A DNA stretch of 64,000 bases from Streptacidiphilus rugosus AM-16 (GCF_000744655.1 NZ_JQMJ01000004.1:2046001-2110000); one strand, 5' to 3'; numbered from the stretch's first letter, positions 43,915 to 53,539 are shown. A program made the numbers and translations. Notes: generated by a model not told the origin, from the letters alone.

Positions 43915-44436
43915 TTACAGCGCGATGCCCATCAGCACGTCGTCCCGGTACTCGCCGGCGACGAAGAACTCGTCCGGCTGGACCCCGGTGACGGTGAAGC
44001 CCGCCTTCTCGTAGAGCGCCCTGGCCACGGTGTTGCCGCCGAGCACCCGCAGGGTCACCCGGTGCGCGCCCTGCTCCCTGGCGCGGTCGAGCGCGGCGTC
44101 GACGAGGCGACGCCCGAGGCCGTGACCGCGCAGCTCCGGCGCGACGCCGAGGCCCATGATGGTGCGGATGTGCGCGTTGCTCGGCAGCGGGATCGGCTGG
44201 ACCAGGCGGACCCACCCGACGATCTCCGGCCCGGCCGGTCCCGTGCGCTCGGCGACGAGCATGTGCTCGGGCTGGTGCCGCTCGTCCGCGAAGGCGGTGC
44301 TCTCCGCGGTCGGCGGGTCGGGCTTCTCACTGACGTCGGAGACGGTGGACCAGCAGCGGTGGTCGAGCACGTAGACGGCGTGGCCGTCGCCCGCGACGGC
44401 CGGACGAATGAGCGGCTGGGATTCTCCGTGTTCCAT
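43915..44436 (-). CDS. GNAT-family N-acetyltransferase
   Basis: 173 residues (MEHGESQPLIRPAVAGDGHAVYVLDHRCWS...). The acetyl-CoA motif is IMGLGVAPELRGHGLGRRLVDAALDRAREQGAHRVTLRVLGGNTVARALYEKAGFTVTG (V/I-x-P-x-x-R-G-x-G, then the NxxA...Y.K.GF motif). This is the Rim/Nat-type pattern used on proteins, polyamines or antibiotics; the acceptor is not known. The frame is closed by a stop at the repeat-free gap before DUF4240. Confidence 0.9.
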   Translation of the reverse strand: MEHGESQPLIRPAVAGDGHAVYVLDHRCWSTVSDVSEKPDPPTAESTAFADERHQPEHMLVAERTGPAGPEIVGWVRLVQPIPLPSNAHIRTIMGLGVAPELRGHGLGRRLVDAALDRAREQGAHRVTLRVLGGNTVARALYEKAGFTVTGVQPDEFFVAGEYRDDVLMGIAL

Positions 44437-44484
44437 GGCGGGAGCCTACGCGTTCCCTACGTGCCCGCCTGATTCAATGGCGTC

Positions 44485-45384
44485 ATGCGCATCGCGGTCA
44501 CCGGCTCGACCGGGCTCATCGGCTCCGCACTGGTCCGCTCGCTGCTGGACGACGGGCACGAGGTGGTCCGGGTGGTCCGGCGGGAGCCGCAGGAGCGCGC
44601 CGACGGGAGTGTGGAGATCCGCTGGAACCCGCCGCTGCGGGCGATCGACCGCAAGGGCCTGGAGGGTGTCGACGCCGCGGTCCACCTGGCCGGCGAGGGC
44701 ATCGCCTCGCACCGCTGGACGGCCCGCCAGAAGCGTCGCATCCACGACAGCCGGGTCCTCGGCACGGCGACCCTCGCGGACGCCCTGGCCGGGCTCCCCA
44801 AGCCCCCGCGGGTCCTGGTCTCGGCCTCGGCCGTCGGCTACTACGGCCAGACCGGCGACGCGGTCGTCGACGAGTCGGCCCCGGCCGGCGGCGACTACCT
44901 GGCCCGGGTCTGCGTCGAGTGGGAGGCCGCGACGGCCCCGGCCTCGGACGCGGGCATCCGGGTCGCCCACTCCCGGACCGGCCTGGTGGTCGGCGCCGAC
45001 GGCGGCGCGTTCGACCGGCTCTTCCCGCTGTTCAAACTGGGCCTCGGCGGGCGTCTGGGCTCCGGCGAGCAGTACTGGAGCTTCATCTCGCTGCGCGACG
45101 AGGTCGCCGCGCTGCGGCACCTGATCGACACGGCGGGCCTCTCCGGCGCGTTCAACCTGACCGCGCCGGTCCCCGTGACGAACGCGGAGATCACCGCCGC
45201 GATGGGCCGCGTGCTGCGGCGCCCCGCGGTGCTGGCCGTCCCGGAGTTCGCGCTGAAGCTGGCGCTGGGCGAGATGGCCGTCGAGGTCGTCGGCAGCCAC
45301 CGCTGTGTCCCCACCCGCCTCCTCGACTCCGGCTTCCGCTTCGCCCACACGACGATCGACCAGGCGATCCAGTCGGCGCTGTAG
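44485..45384 (+). CDS. TIGR01777-type epimerase / SDR protein
   Basis: 299 residues from ATG (MRIAVTGSTGLIGSALVRSLLDDGHEVVRVVR). The NAD(P)-binding GxxGxxG is TGSTGLIG; AVHLAGEGIASHRWTARQKRRIHDSR and SASAVGYYGQTGDAVVDESA give the SDR core with YxxxT-like Tyr residues. The C-terminal DUF1731-like region (GRVLRRPAVLAVPEFALKLALGEMAVEVVGSHRCVPTRLLDSGFRF) marks the TIGR01777 subfamily (YfcH, SulA-related). The substrate is unknown. The repeat copy E follows. Confidence 0.93.
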   Translation: MRIAVTGSTGLIGSALVRSLLDDGHEVVRVVRREPQERADGSVEIRWNPPLRAIDRKGLEGVDAAVHLAGEGIASHRWTARQKRRIHDSRVLGTATLADALAGLPKPPRVLVSASAVGYYGQTGDAVVDESAPAGGDYLARVCVEWEAATAPASDAGIRVAHSRTGLVVGADGGAFDRLFPLFKLGLGGRLGSGEQYWSFISLRDEVAALRHLIDTAGLSGAFNLTAPVPVTNAEITAAMGRVLRRPAVLAVPEFALKLALGEMAVEVVGSHRCVPTRLLDSGFRFAHTTIDQAIQSAL

Positions 45385-45392
45385 GCAGTGCA

Positions 45393-45525
45393 GCCAGTTG
45401 CAGCGACCTCAGGGGCCCACCCCGTGCGGATGGCCCTGCGCGTTGAGGACCATCCGCACATCAGTGGCTTGTCGCGCACGCAGTTGCTCGCGCAGAGCCC
45501 CGCGCCCCCGGGTGGTGCAACTGGC
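45393..45525. repeat. intergenic near-palindromic repeat, copy E (inverted)
   Basis: Outer arms GCCAGTTGCA and TGCAACTGGC are perfect. The core reads GGATGGCCCTGCGCGTTGAG, the reverse complement of the core in copies A and C, so this copy is inverted. The left inner arm lacks about 20 bp of the GGGGCGCGAGG block present on the right. It lies between converging genes (epimerase and nitrate transporter). Confidence 0.85.
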
Positions 45526-45533
45526 CGTTCTGC

Positions 45534-46922
45534 CTAGATGCCGCGGAGCTTGCCGGCCGAAGGCCGGAGGTACACCGCCCACGTCACCGCGAAGCAGACC
45601 ACGTAGGCCGCCAGGAAGGCCACATACGCCGCGTCGCCGTTCTTGCTGGTCAGGAACGACTGCCGGAAGGCCATGTTCACCAGCACCCCGCCGAACGCCC
45701 CGATCGCGCCCGCCAGGCCGATCAACGCGGAGGCGAGCCTGCGGGAGTCCTGCTCGGCCGTCGCCGGGTCCGCGCCGGCCGCCACCGCGTCCCGCGCCCT
45801 CGCCTGGAAGATCGCGGGGATCATCTTGTACGTCGAGCCGTTGCCGATGCCGCTCAGCACGAACAGCGCCACGAAGCCCGTCAGGAACAACGGCAGCGAC
45901 TTGGCCTGCGAAGCCGCAAGCACCAGCCCCGCGCCCGCCGCCATCAGCGCGAACGTGGCCAGCGTGACCTTCGCGCCGCCCCAGCGGTCCGCCATCCTGC
46001 CGCCGACCGGTCGTACCAGCGACCCCAGCAGCGGGCCGAGGAAGGTCAGGTACGCGGCCTTGACCGGGGTGTCGAACTCCGCGTGGAACTGCACCTGGAG
46101 GACCTGGCCGAAGGCGAAGCCGAAGCCGATGAACGAGCCGAAGGTGCCGATGTAGAGCAGGGACATCACCCAGCTGTGCGGCTCGCGCAGCACCTCCCGC
46201 AGCGCCCGGCGGTCGTTCTTCAGCGAGGCCAGGTTGTCCATCCGCAGCGCCGCGCCGAGCGCCGCCAGCACGATCAGCGGCAGGTACACCAGCGGGACCA
46301 GTCGCGGGTGTGCCGCGCCCGCAGTGGCCAGCACCAGCAGGCCGACCAGCTGGACCACCGGAACCCCGATGTTCCCCCCGCCCGCGTTGATCCCCAGGGC
46401 CCAGCCCTTGAGCCGCTGCGGGTAGAAGGCGTTGATGTTCGCCATCGACGAGGCGAAGTTGCCGCCGCCGACGCCGGCCACGCAGGCCACCGCCAGCAAC
46501 GTGCCGTACGAGACGCCGGGCCGCAGCACCACGCCGGCCAGGACCGTCGGGACGAGCAGCAGCAGGGCGCTGAAGACGGTCCAGTTGCGGCCGCCGAACC
46601 GGGCGACCGCGAAGGTGTAGGGCAGCCGCAGCAGCGCGCCGAGCGCGGTCGGCAGGGCGGTCAGGGTGAACTTGCCGGCCGGGTCGATGTGGTACTTCGG
46701 GCCGAGGAAGAGCACCAGCACCGACCAGAGGCTCCACACCGAGAAGCCGATGTGCTCGGAGAGGACCGAAAAGACCAGGTTCCTGCGGGCGACTCTGGCG
46801 CCCGCCTCGGCCCAGAACGCCTCGTCCTCGGGACGCCAGTCCGTGATGGCGCGGACCCGGCCCGCGGCGACCGCCGCGCCGGGCTCGGCAGTCGTGTCTT
46901 CGCTTCCGACGACAGTGCTCAT
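45534..46922 (-). CDS. narK: nitrate/nitrite MFS transporter
   Basis: 462 residues from the ATG at 46922 (MSTVVGSEDTTAEPG), with AGGTGGAG upstream; a GTG at 46931 is possible. The NarK/NasA family is recognised by RNLVFSVLSEHIGFSVWSLWSVLVLFLGP, the nitrate signature GVGGGNFASSMANINAFYPQRLKGWALGINAGGGNIGV, and a second LVRPVGGRMADRWGGAKVT. These motifs carry the Arg/Gly sites of nitrate:nitrite or nitrate:H+ transport. It is the last gene of the nitrate operon, 89 bp after nirD. Twelve helices are expected. Confidence 0.95.
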   Translation of the reverse strand: MSTVVGSEDTTAEPGAAVAAGRVRAITDWRPEDEAFWAEAGARVARRNLVFSVLSEHIGFSVWSLWSVLVLFLGPKYHIDPAGKFTLTALPTALGALLRLPYTFAVARFGGRNWTVFSALLLLVPTVLAGVVLRPGVSYGTLLAVACVAGVGGGNFASSMANINAFYPQRLKGWALGINAGGGNIGVPVVQLVGLLVLATAGAAHPRLVPLVYLPLIVLAALGAALRMDNLASLKNDRRALREVLREPHSWVMSLLYIGTFGSFIGFGFAFGQVLQVQFHAEFDTPVKAAYLTFLGPLLGSLVRPVGGRMADRWGGAKVTLATFALMAAGAGLVLAASQAKSLPLFLTGFVALFVLSGIGNGSTYKMIPAIFQARARDAVAAGADPATAEQDSRRLASALIGLAGAIGAFGGVLVNMAFRQSFLTSKNGDAAYVAFLAAYVVCFAVTWAVYLRPSAGKLRGI

Positions 46923-47011
46923 CGGCTCCACCTGTCAGGAGAGTTGGGGTTGGTGCGGACGACGCTAGGAGCGGCGGGTTTCGGCCATCGCCTCCCCGCC
47001 GCTCCGCCGTG

Positions 47012-47440
47012 CTACGGCTCGCGCACGCCCGCGCCGACCAGTTGTGAGGAGGCGTTCACGCCCCTGCCGACCCGTCGGACCTGCCAGACCCGCAGCACCG
47101 CGGGCGTGCCGTCGGGCGCGGTCTCCTCGTCCAAACAGCGGCCGTCGCGCAGGTCGAAGACCTGCTTGTACATCGGCGAGGCCACCGTCGGCGCGTCGCC
47201 CCGGCTGCCGAGAATGCCGCGGGAGAGGACGTACGCGCCGCTGAACGGGTCGCGGTTGTCCACCGCGTACAGCGTGCCCGCGCGGTCGCGGAAGACCGCG
47301 ACCTGCTCGCCGCCCGCGCTCAGCGCGGCCACTCCGCGGCCGGGGACCAACTGCTCGAAGTCGCAGACCTGGGTCCACTCCGTGCCGTCGAGGATCTCCA
47401 CGGTGCCGTGGACCGCACCGTCGTTGTCGTAGCCGCTCAT
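47012..47440 (-). CDS. nirD: nitrite reductase small subunit
   Basis: 142 residues from the ATG at 47440 (MSGYDNDGAVHGTVEILDGTEWTQVCDFEQLVPGRGVAALSAGGEQVAVFR), with GGAGGTGCG upstream. It has the Rieske-like fold of NirD (DNRDPFSGAYVLSRGILGSRGDAPTVASPMYKQVFDLRDGRCLDE) but, as usual for NirD, lacks the cluster-binding Cys/His set. The ATG overlaps the nirB stop by 4 bp. It partners NirB in NADH-dependent nitrite reduction to ammonium. Confidence 0.95.
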   Translation of the reverse strand: MSGYDNDGAVHGTVEILDGTEWTQVCDFEQLVPGRGVAALSAGGEQVAVFRDRAGTLYAVDNRDPFSGAYVLSRGILGSRGDAPTVASPMYKQVFDLRDGRCLDEETAPDGTPAVLRVWQVRRVGRGVNASSQLVGAGVREP

Positions 47441-50067
47441 GCCGTACGCACCTCCAGTCGGGGGCCGGCGACCAGCGCCGGGGAGAGGATCCGCCCGTCC
47501 TCCTCGGGGCGGGCGGGGCGGATCTGGCCGCGCTCCGGGACGAAGGTCACCGCCGGGTCCGGCGTGCCGGGGGCGTTGACGAAGGAGGCGAAGCGGAGCA
47601 GCCGCTCGGGGTCGGCCAGCACGGCGGCCCACTCGTCCTCGTAGGCGGTGATGTGGCGGGCCATCATGGCGTCGAGGTCGGCGCAGATGCCCAGCGAGTC
47701 GTCCAGCACCACGGCGCGGACGTGGTCCAGGCCGCCCTCGATCCGGTCGAGCCAGACCGAGGTGCGCTCCAGCCTGTCGGCGGTGCGGATGTAGAACATC
47801 AGGAACCGGTCGATGGTCCGGATCAGCGTCTCCCGGTCCAGGTCGGCCGCCAGCAGGTCGGCGTGGCGGGGCGTCATGCCGCCGTTGCCGCCGATGTAGA
47901 GGTTCCAGCCGGACGAGGTGGCGATGATGCCGAAGTCCTTGCCCTGCGCCTCGGCGCACTCGCGGGCGCAGCCGGAGACCGCCGACTTGAGCTTGTGCGG
48001 GGAGCGCAGCCCCCGGTAGCGCAGCTCCAGTTCGATGGCCAGGCCGACCGAGTCCTGCACCCCGTAGCGGCACCAGGTCTCGCCGACGCAGGACTTCACC
48101 GTGCGCAGCGACTTGCCGTAGGCGTGCCCGGACTCGAAGCCCGCGTCGACCAGGCGGCGCCAGATCGGCGGGAGCTGGTCGACGCTGGCGCCGAAGAGGT
48201 CGATCCGCTGGCCGCCGGTGATCTTCGTGTAGAGGCCGAAGTCGCGGGCGATCTCGCCGATGGTGATCAGCCCCTCCGGGGTGATCTCGCCGCCGGGGAT
48301 CCGCGGGACGACGGAGTAGGAGCCGTTGCGCTGGAGGTTCGCCAGGAAGTGGTCGTTGGTGTCCTGCAGCGCGCCCTGCTCGCCGTCCAGGATGTGACCG
48401 TTGTCCAGGCTGGCCAGGATCGAGGCGACCACGGGCTTGCAGACGTCGCAGCCCTCGCCGGTGCCGTGGGCGTCCACCAGGTCGCTGAAGTTGGCGATCC
48501 CGGTGACCCTGACGATCTCGTAGAGCTCCGCGCGGGTGTGCGCGAAGTGCTCGCACAGGCTCTTGTCGACGGTGACGCCGCTGGCCTCCAGCTCCTCCGC
48601 GACGATCGTGCCGAGCATCTTCACGCAGCTGCCGCAGCCGGTCCCGGCCTTGGTGCACTTCTTGACCTCGGGGACGGTGGTGCAGCCCTGCTCGTGCACC
48701 GCGTCGCGGATCTCGCCCTTGGTGACGTTGTGGCAGGAGCAGATCACCGCCTCGTCGGGCAGCGCGATCTGCCCGGTGGCGGGGGCGAGGCCGGCCGGCA
48801 GCACCAGCTGCTCGGGAGCGGTCTGCAGCGGCTTGCCGCCGATGGCGAGCGGACGCAGCAGACCGTAGGACTCGGTGTCGCCGACCAGCACGCCGCCCAG
48901 CAGCTGCCCGTCGCGGCCGATGACCAGCTTCTTGTAGATGCCGGAGCGGCTGTCGCTGTAGAGCACGTCCAGCGAGCCCTCGGTCGCGCCGTGCGCGTCG
49001 CCGAAGCTGGCGACGTCGACGCCCAGCAGCTTGAGCTTGGTCGAGGTGTCGGCGCCGGTGAAGCCGTCGGCGTCCGCGTCACGGGGACCGCCCGCCAGCG
49101 AGCGGGCGGCCGTCTCGGCCATCGCGTAGCCGGGCGCGACCAGGCCGTAGACCTTGCCGTCGGCGGCCAGCGCGCACTCGCCGATGGCGTAGACGTGCGG
49201 GTCGCGGGTACGGCAGCGCTCGTCGACGACGATGCCGCCGCGCTCGCCGACCGGCAGCCCGCACTCCCTGGCCAGCTGGTCCCTGGGCCGCACGCCCGCC
49301 GAGAAGACGACCAGGTCGGCGGGGAGCTCCCGGCCGTCGGACAGGCCCATGGCCCGCACCCGGCCGTCGGGACCGGTGAGGATGGCCTGGGTGCCCGCGC
49401 CGGTGTGGACGCTGACGCCCAGCTCCTCGATCTTGCGCTTGAGCAGCCGGCCGCCGCCGTCGTCGACCTGGATCGCCATCAGCCGCGGGGCGAACTCGAC
49501 GACGTGGGTCTCCAGGCCGAGCGCGGTCAGCGCGCCCGCCGCCTCCAGTCCGAGGAGGCCGCCGCCGACCACGACGCCGATCCTGGCGTTGTCCGCCGCG
49601 GCCTCGTCCCTGATGGTCTCCAGGTCCTCGATGGTGCGGTAGACGTGGCAGCCCGCCGCGTCGTGGCCGGGGACCGGCGGCACGAACGGGTAGGAGCCGG
49701 TGGCCAGCACCAGCGCGTCGTAGTGCAGCACGCTGCCGGAGACAGTGGTCAGCGTCTGGGCGGCGCGGTCCACGACGGCGACGGCGTCGCCGAGGCGCAG
49801 GTCGATGCCGTGCTCGGCGAGGAAGCCCGACGGGGTCAGCGACAGCTCCTCGGCACTGGTGCCGGAGAACCACGAGGTCAGGTGGACCCGGTCGTAGGCG
49901 GGGCGGGGCTCCTCGGCGAGCACCGTGATCCGCCAGTCCGCCGCGCCGGGCTGCTCGACCACGGCCTCCAGGAAACGCTGGCCGACCATGCCGTGACCGA
50001 CGAGGACGAGTTCCTTGAGCCGGCCCGCGCGGCCGGCCAGGTGGGAGTTCGGCTGAGAGTCCGTCAT
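47437..50067 (-). CDS. nirB: NADH-dependent nitrite reductase large subunit
   Basis: 876 residues (MTDSQPNSHLAGRAGRLKELVLVGHGMVGQRF). In order: FAD and NADH domains (VVGGGLLGLEAAGAL; VYAIGECALAADGKVYG), a BFD-like [2Fe-2S] segment (ICSCHNVTKGEIRDAV...GTGCGSCVK), and the sulfite/nitrite reductase domains with SCVGETWCRYGVQDS and SGCARECAEAQGKDFGI, whose four Cys bind the 4Fe-4S cluster and siroheme. It reduces nitrite to ammonium in the cytoplasm. The start codon overlaps the stop of the upstream FAD oxidoreductase by one base. Confidence 0.97.
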   Translation of the reverse strand: MTDSQPNSHLAGRAGRLKELVLVGHGMVGQRFLEAVVEQPGAADWRITVLAEEPRPAYDRVHLTSWFSGTSAEELSLTPSGFLAEHGIDLRLGDAVAVVDRAAQTLTTVSGSVLHYDALVLATGSYPFVPPVPGHDAAGCHVYRTIEDLETIRDEAAADNARIGVVVGGGLLGLEAAGALTALGLETHVVEFAPRLMAIQVDDGGGRLLKRKIEELGVSVHTGAGTQAILTGPDGRVRAMGLSDGRELPADLVVFSAGVRPRDQLARECGLPVGERGGIVVDERCRTRDPHVYAIGECALAADGKVYGLVAPGYAMAETAARSLAGGPRDADADGFTGADTSTKLKLLGVDVASFGDAHGATEGSLDVLYSDSRSGIYKKLVIGRDGQLLGGVLVGDTESYGLLRPLAIGGKPLQTAPEQLVLPAGLAPATGQIALPDEAVICSCHNVTKGEIRDAVHEQGCTTVPEVKKCTKAGTGCGSCVKMLGTIVAEELEASGVTVDKSLCEHFAHTRAELYEIVRVTGIANFSDLVDAHGTGEGCDVCKPVVASILASLDNGHILDGEQGALQDTNDHFLANLQRNGSYSVVPRIPGGEITPEGLITIGEIARDFGLYTKITGGQRIDLFGASVDQLPPIWRRLVDAGFESGHAYGKSLRTVKSCVGETWCRYGVQDSVGLAIELELRYRGLRSPHKLKSAVSGCARECAEAQGKDFGIIATSSGWNLYIGGNGGMTPRHADLLAADLDRETLIRTIDRFLMFYIRTADRLERTSVWLDRIEGGLDHVRAVVLDDSLGICADLDAMMARHITAYEDEWAAVLADPERLLRFASFVNAPGTPDPAVTFVPERGQIRPARPEEDGRILSPALVAGPRLEVRTA

Positions 50068-51308
50068 CAGGAGGCTCCATAAGAGGTCAGCAGGTGCAGG
50101 GGAGGGCTGCTGTCGGGCAGCGGGTCGTCGCGCTCGTAGGCGCGGGTGAGGTCGCCGACGGTGGCCAGGTCGCCGAGGAGGATCGCGCCGACCAGCCGGT
50201 CGCCGCGCATGACGAGCTTCTTGTAGCTGCCGCGCGTGGCGTCGGTGAGCCGCAGCACGTGCAGTTCCCCGTCGGGGTCGTCGCCGTGCGCGAGCTCGTC
50301 CGCCTCGTCCACCTCGCCGAAGGCCGCGTACTCCAGCGGGCCGGCGCTGAGCCTGGCCAGCGGGCGGGAGCCGGTGTAGCGGGCGTCGGGTTCGGCTCCG
50401 GAGAGCCGGGCGGCGAGCACGTCGGCCTGCTCCCAGGCCGGTCCTGACAGTCCGTGGACCGTGCCGCGGTGCTGGGTGCAGTCGCCGAGGGCGTACACCC
50501 CGGGGGCGGAGGCGGCGAGGGTGTCGTCGACGACGATCCCCACGTCCACGCTCAGCCCGGCGGCGTGCGCGAGTGCGGTGCGCGGCCTGACGCCGCAGGC
50601 CAGGACGGTCAGGTCGGTGTCCAGCCGGTAGCCGTTGGCCAGTTCGACGGCGCCCGCCGAGGTGAGCGCGCGGGCCCGGTTGCCGAGGTAGACCTCCACG
50701 CCGAGCGAGCGCAGCCCGCCACGGAGCGCCTCCGACGCCTGCGCGTCCAGCTGGCGCTCGATCAGGTGCGGCCCCTGGTGGACGATCTCGACGCCGAGAC
50801 CGATCGCGGCCAGCGCGCGGGCGACGCTGACGCCCAGCACGCCGCCGCCGACGACCACGGCGCGCTTCGCCTGCGTGGCGTCCTCCGCCAGGCGGGCGCA
50901 GTCGGCGAGGGTCCGCAGCGCGTGCACCCCTTCGCGCAGCCCACCGCCGTCGGCGGTGCGCAGGCCACGGATCGGCGGCAGCACCGGGTTGGCGCCGGTG
51001 GCCAGGACCAGCTCGTCCCAGGCCTCGCTGCCGCCGTCGGCCAGGGTCAGGGTGCGGGCGCCGAGGTCGAGGCCGACCACCTCGCTGCCGGGCCGCAGCT
51101 CCGCGTCGCCGACCGGCAGCGCGATGGCCTCGGCGTCGTAGCGTCCGGTGAGCACGTCCGCGAGCAGGACCCGGTTGTAGGGGGCGCGGGACTCGGCGCC
51201 GTAGAGGGTGACCCGCGCCGTCCCGCCGAGGGCGCGGTAGCGCTCGGCGAAGCGGGCGGCGGCCATGCCCGCGCCGACCACCGCGATATGACGTCTGTTC
51301 CTGTTCAT
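50067..51308 (-). CDS. FAD-dependent pyridine nucleotide-disulfide oxidoreductase (nitrate reductase electron donor)
   Basis: 413 residues from ATG, with GGGGGAAGG upstream (MNRNRRHIAVVGAGMAAARFAERYRAL). It resembles the first half of NirB and rubredoxin reductases: VVVGGGVLGVSVARALAAIG (NADH) and VYALGDCTQHRGTVHG (FAD). The last about 90 residues (YAAFGEVDEADELAHGDDPDGELHVLRLTDATRGSYKKLVMRGDRLVGAILLGD) match the NirB middle segment. Its stop and start overlap both neighbours, so it belongs to the nitrate operon. It probably passes NADH electrons to NasA, as NasB does, though it lacks visible [2Fe-2S] Cys. Confidence 0.88.
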   Translation of the reverse strand: MNRNRRHIAVVGAGMAAARFAERYRALGGTARVTLYGAESRAPYNRVLLADVLTGRYDAEAIALPVGDAELRPGSEVVGLDLGARTLTLADGGSEAWDELVLATGANPVLPPIRGLRTADGGGLREGVHALRTLADCARLAEDATQAKRAVVVGGGVLGVSVARALAAIGLGVEIVHQGPHLIERQLDAQASEALRGGLRSLGVEVYLGNRARALTSAGAVELANGYRLDTDLTVLACGVRPRTALAHAAGLSVDVGIVVDDTLAASAPGVYALGDCTQHRGTVHGLSGPAWEQADVLAARLSGAEPDARYTGSRPLARLSAGPLEYAAFGEVDEADELAHGDDPDGELHVLRLTDATRGSYKKLVMRGDRLVGAILLGDLATVGDLTRAYERDDPLPDSSPPLHLLTSYGAS

Positions 51309-53539
51309 GCCTTCCCCCGGCCCGCGGTCCCGCCCGCTGCGCTCGCCCCGACCTGCTGTGGTTGTGTGCCGCGCTCGGCTGTCTCCGTCCGGCCTGCCGC
51401 CTCCACCCGTACCGCGCAGACCTTGAACTCCGGCATCTTCGAGGTCGGGTCCAGCGCCGGGTTGGTGAGCGTGTTGGCCCGGCCCGCGCCGCCCCAGTGG
51501 AAGGGCATGAAGACGGTGTCCTGGCGGATCGTGTCGGTGAGCCTGGCGGGCGCCACGGCCCGGCCGCGGCGGGAGGTGACCACGAGCGCGTCGCCCTCGG
51601 CGACCTTGAGCCGCCGCGCGAGCAGCGGGTGCAGCTCGACGAAGGGGCCCGGGGCCGCCGCGTTGAGGGCGCCCACCCGACGGGTCTGCGCGCCGCTCTG
51701 GTACTGCGCGAGAACCCGGCCGGTGGTCAGGTAGAGGGGGTAGTCCGCGTCCGGCTCCTCCGCCGCCGGGCGGTGGGTCACCGGGGCGAAGCGGGCCCGG
51801 CCGTCGGGCGTGGCGAAGGCGTCCAGGAAGAGGCGCGGGGTGCCCGGGTGGTCCTCGGCCGGGCAGGGCCAGAAGACCCCGTCCTCGGCACGGATCCGGT
51901 CGTAGCTGATACCCGCGTAGTCCGCCTGTCCCCCGGCGGAGGCGCGGCGCAGTTCCTCGAAGACCGTCTCCGGGTCGTCGTCGAAGCGCGGCTTCGCCCC
52001 GGTTCCGTGCTTGACCCCGAGCCGTTCGGCCAGCTCGCGCAGCAGCCAGAGGTCACCGCGCACGCCGGTCGGGGCGTCGACGGCCCGCTGACGCAGGATC
52101 ACCCTGCCCTCCAGGTTGGTCATCGTGCCGGTCTCCTCGGCCCACTGCGCGCTCGGCAGCACCACGTCCGCCAGCTGGGCGGTCTCCGAGAGCACCAGGT
52201 CGCTGACGACCAGCAGGTCCAGCGAGGCGAGCCGCGCGGCGATGTGGGCCGCGCGCGGAGCGGACACCACCGGGTTCGAACCCATGAGCAGCAGGGCGCG
52301 CACCCCGTCGGGTCCCGGCCGGCCGAGGCTGTCCAGCAGCTCGTAGGCCGAACGCCCCGAGCGGGGCAGCGCGTCCGGGTCCACGCCCCAGACCCCGGCC
52401 ACGTGGGCCCTGGCCGCCGGGTCCTCGATCGAGCGGTAGCCGGGGAGTTGGTCGGCCTTCTGGCCGTGCTCACGCCCGCCCTGGCCGTTGCCCTGCCCGG
52501 TCAGGCAGCCGTAGCCGGAGTACGGGCGGCCGGCCTTGCCCGACGCCAGACAGAGGTTGATCCAGGCCCCGACGGTGTCGGTGCCCTTGCTCTGCTGCTC
52601 GGGTCCGCGCGCGGTCAGCACCATGCCGGTCCTGGCCCGGCCGAACAGCTGGGCCGCCTGCCGCAGTTGTGCCGCGGGGACGCCGGTCAGCCGCTCCACC
52701 CGCTCCGGCCAGTGGGCCATCGCGGCGGCCCGCGCGTCCTCGAAGCCGGTGGTGCGCTCGGCGACGAAGTCGACGTCGACCATGCCGTCGGCGACGATCA
52801 GGTGCAGCAGGCCGAGCGCGAGCGCGAGGTCGCTGCCGGGGAGGGGCTGCAGGTGCAGGTCCGCCTGCTCGGCGGTGCGGGTGCGGCGCGGGTCGACGAC
52901 GATCAGCGTGCCGCCGTTCTCGCGCAGTTCACGGAAGTAGCGCAGCGCGGGCGGCATGGTCTCGGCCGGGTTGCCGCCGACCAGGATCAGGCAGTCGGTG
53001 CGCGGGATGTCCTCCAGCGGGAAGGGCAGCCCGCGGTCGATCCCGAAGGCGATCCTGTTCGCGGCGGCGGCCGAGGACATGCAGAAGCGGCCGTTGTAGT
53101 CGATGTTGGCGGTGCCGAGCGCGACCCTGGCGAACTTGCCGAGCTGGTAGGCCTTCTCGTTGGTCAGCCCGCCACCGCCGAAGACGCCGACGGCATCCGC
53201 CCCGTGCTCGGCCCGGATCGCGGCCAACCCGTCGGCCACCCGCTCCAGCGCCTCCTCCCAGCTCGCGGCCCGCAGTTCGCCGCGTCGGCCCTCCCGGCGG
53301 TCGCGCACCAGCGGCGCGGTGAGCCGGGTGGCCGGGGAGAGCAGCGCGGCGGCGTTCTGCCCCTTGCCGCAGAGCGCGCCGCGGTTCACCGGGAACTCCG
53401 GCCGCTCCAGCACCTCGACGGACGGCGCGGCCACCGGAACGGCCGCCGCGCCCGCGGCGGAGCCCGCCGTGGCGCCGGCCAGCCGCATGCCGCACTGCAG
53501 CGAGCAGTACGGGCAGTGGGTGTCGGTGGTCGTCGTCAT
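51305..53539 (-). CDS. nasA: assimilatory nitrate reductase catalytic subunit (molybdopterin)
   Basis: 744 residues. The N-terminal [4Fe-4S] site is CPYCSLQCGMRL (C-x2-C-x3-C), with the fourth Cys in NRGALCGKG. bis-MGD features follow: DYNGRFCMSSAAAANRIAFGIDRGLPFPLEDI, LILVGGNPAETMPPALRYF, VVDPRRTRTAEQADLHLQPLPGSDLALALGLLHLI, and a C-terminal dinucleotide-binding domain (YPLYLTTGRVLAQYQSGAQTRRV). It lacks the C-terminal BFD [2Fe-2S] domain of some NasA proteins, so the downstream FAD protein is the likely reductant. It is the first gene of the operon and divergent from nnaR. Confidence 0.94.
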   Translation of the reverse strand: MTTTTDTHCPYCSLQCGMRLAGATAGSAAGAAAVPVAAPSVEVLERPEFPVNRGALCGKGQNAAALLSPATRLTAPLVRDRREGRRGELRAASWEEALERVADGLAAIRAEHGADAVGVFGGGGLTNEKAYQLGKFARVALGTANIDYNGRFCMSSAAAANRIAFGIDRGLPFPLEDIPRTDCLILVGGNPAETMPPALRYFRELRENGGTLIVVDPRRTRTAEQADLHLQPLPGSDLALALGLLHLIVADGMVDVDFVAERTTGFEDARAAAMAHWPERVERLTGVPAAQLRQAAQLFGRARTGMVLTARGPEQQSKGTDTVGAWINLCLASGKAGRPYSGYGCLTGQGNGQGGREHGQKADQLPGYRSIEDPAARAHVAGVWGVDPDALPRSGRSAYELLDSLGRPGPDGVRALLLMGSNPVVSAPRAAHIAARLASLDLLVVSDLVLSETAQLADVVLPSAQWAEETGTMTNLEGRVILRQRAVDAPTGVRGDLWLLRELAERLGVKHGTGAKPRFDDDPETVFEELRRASAGGQADYAGISYDRIRAEDGVFWPCPAEDHPGTPRLFLDAFATPDGRARFAPVTHRPAAEEPDADYPLYLTTGRVLAQYQSGAQTRRVGALNAAAPGPFVELHPLLARRLKVAEGDALVVTSRRGRAVAPARLTDTIRQDTVFMPFHWGGAGRANTLTNPALDPTSKMPEFKVCAVRVEAAGRTETAERGTQPQQVGASAAGGTAGRGKA

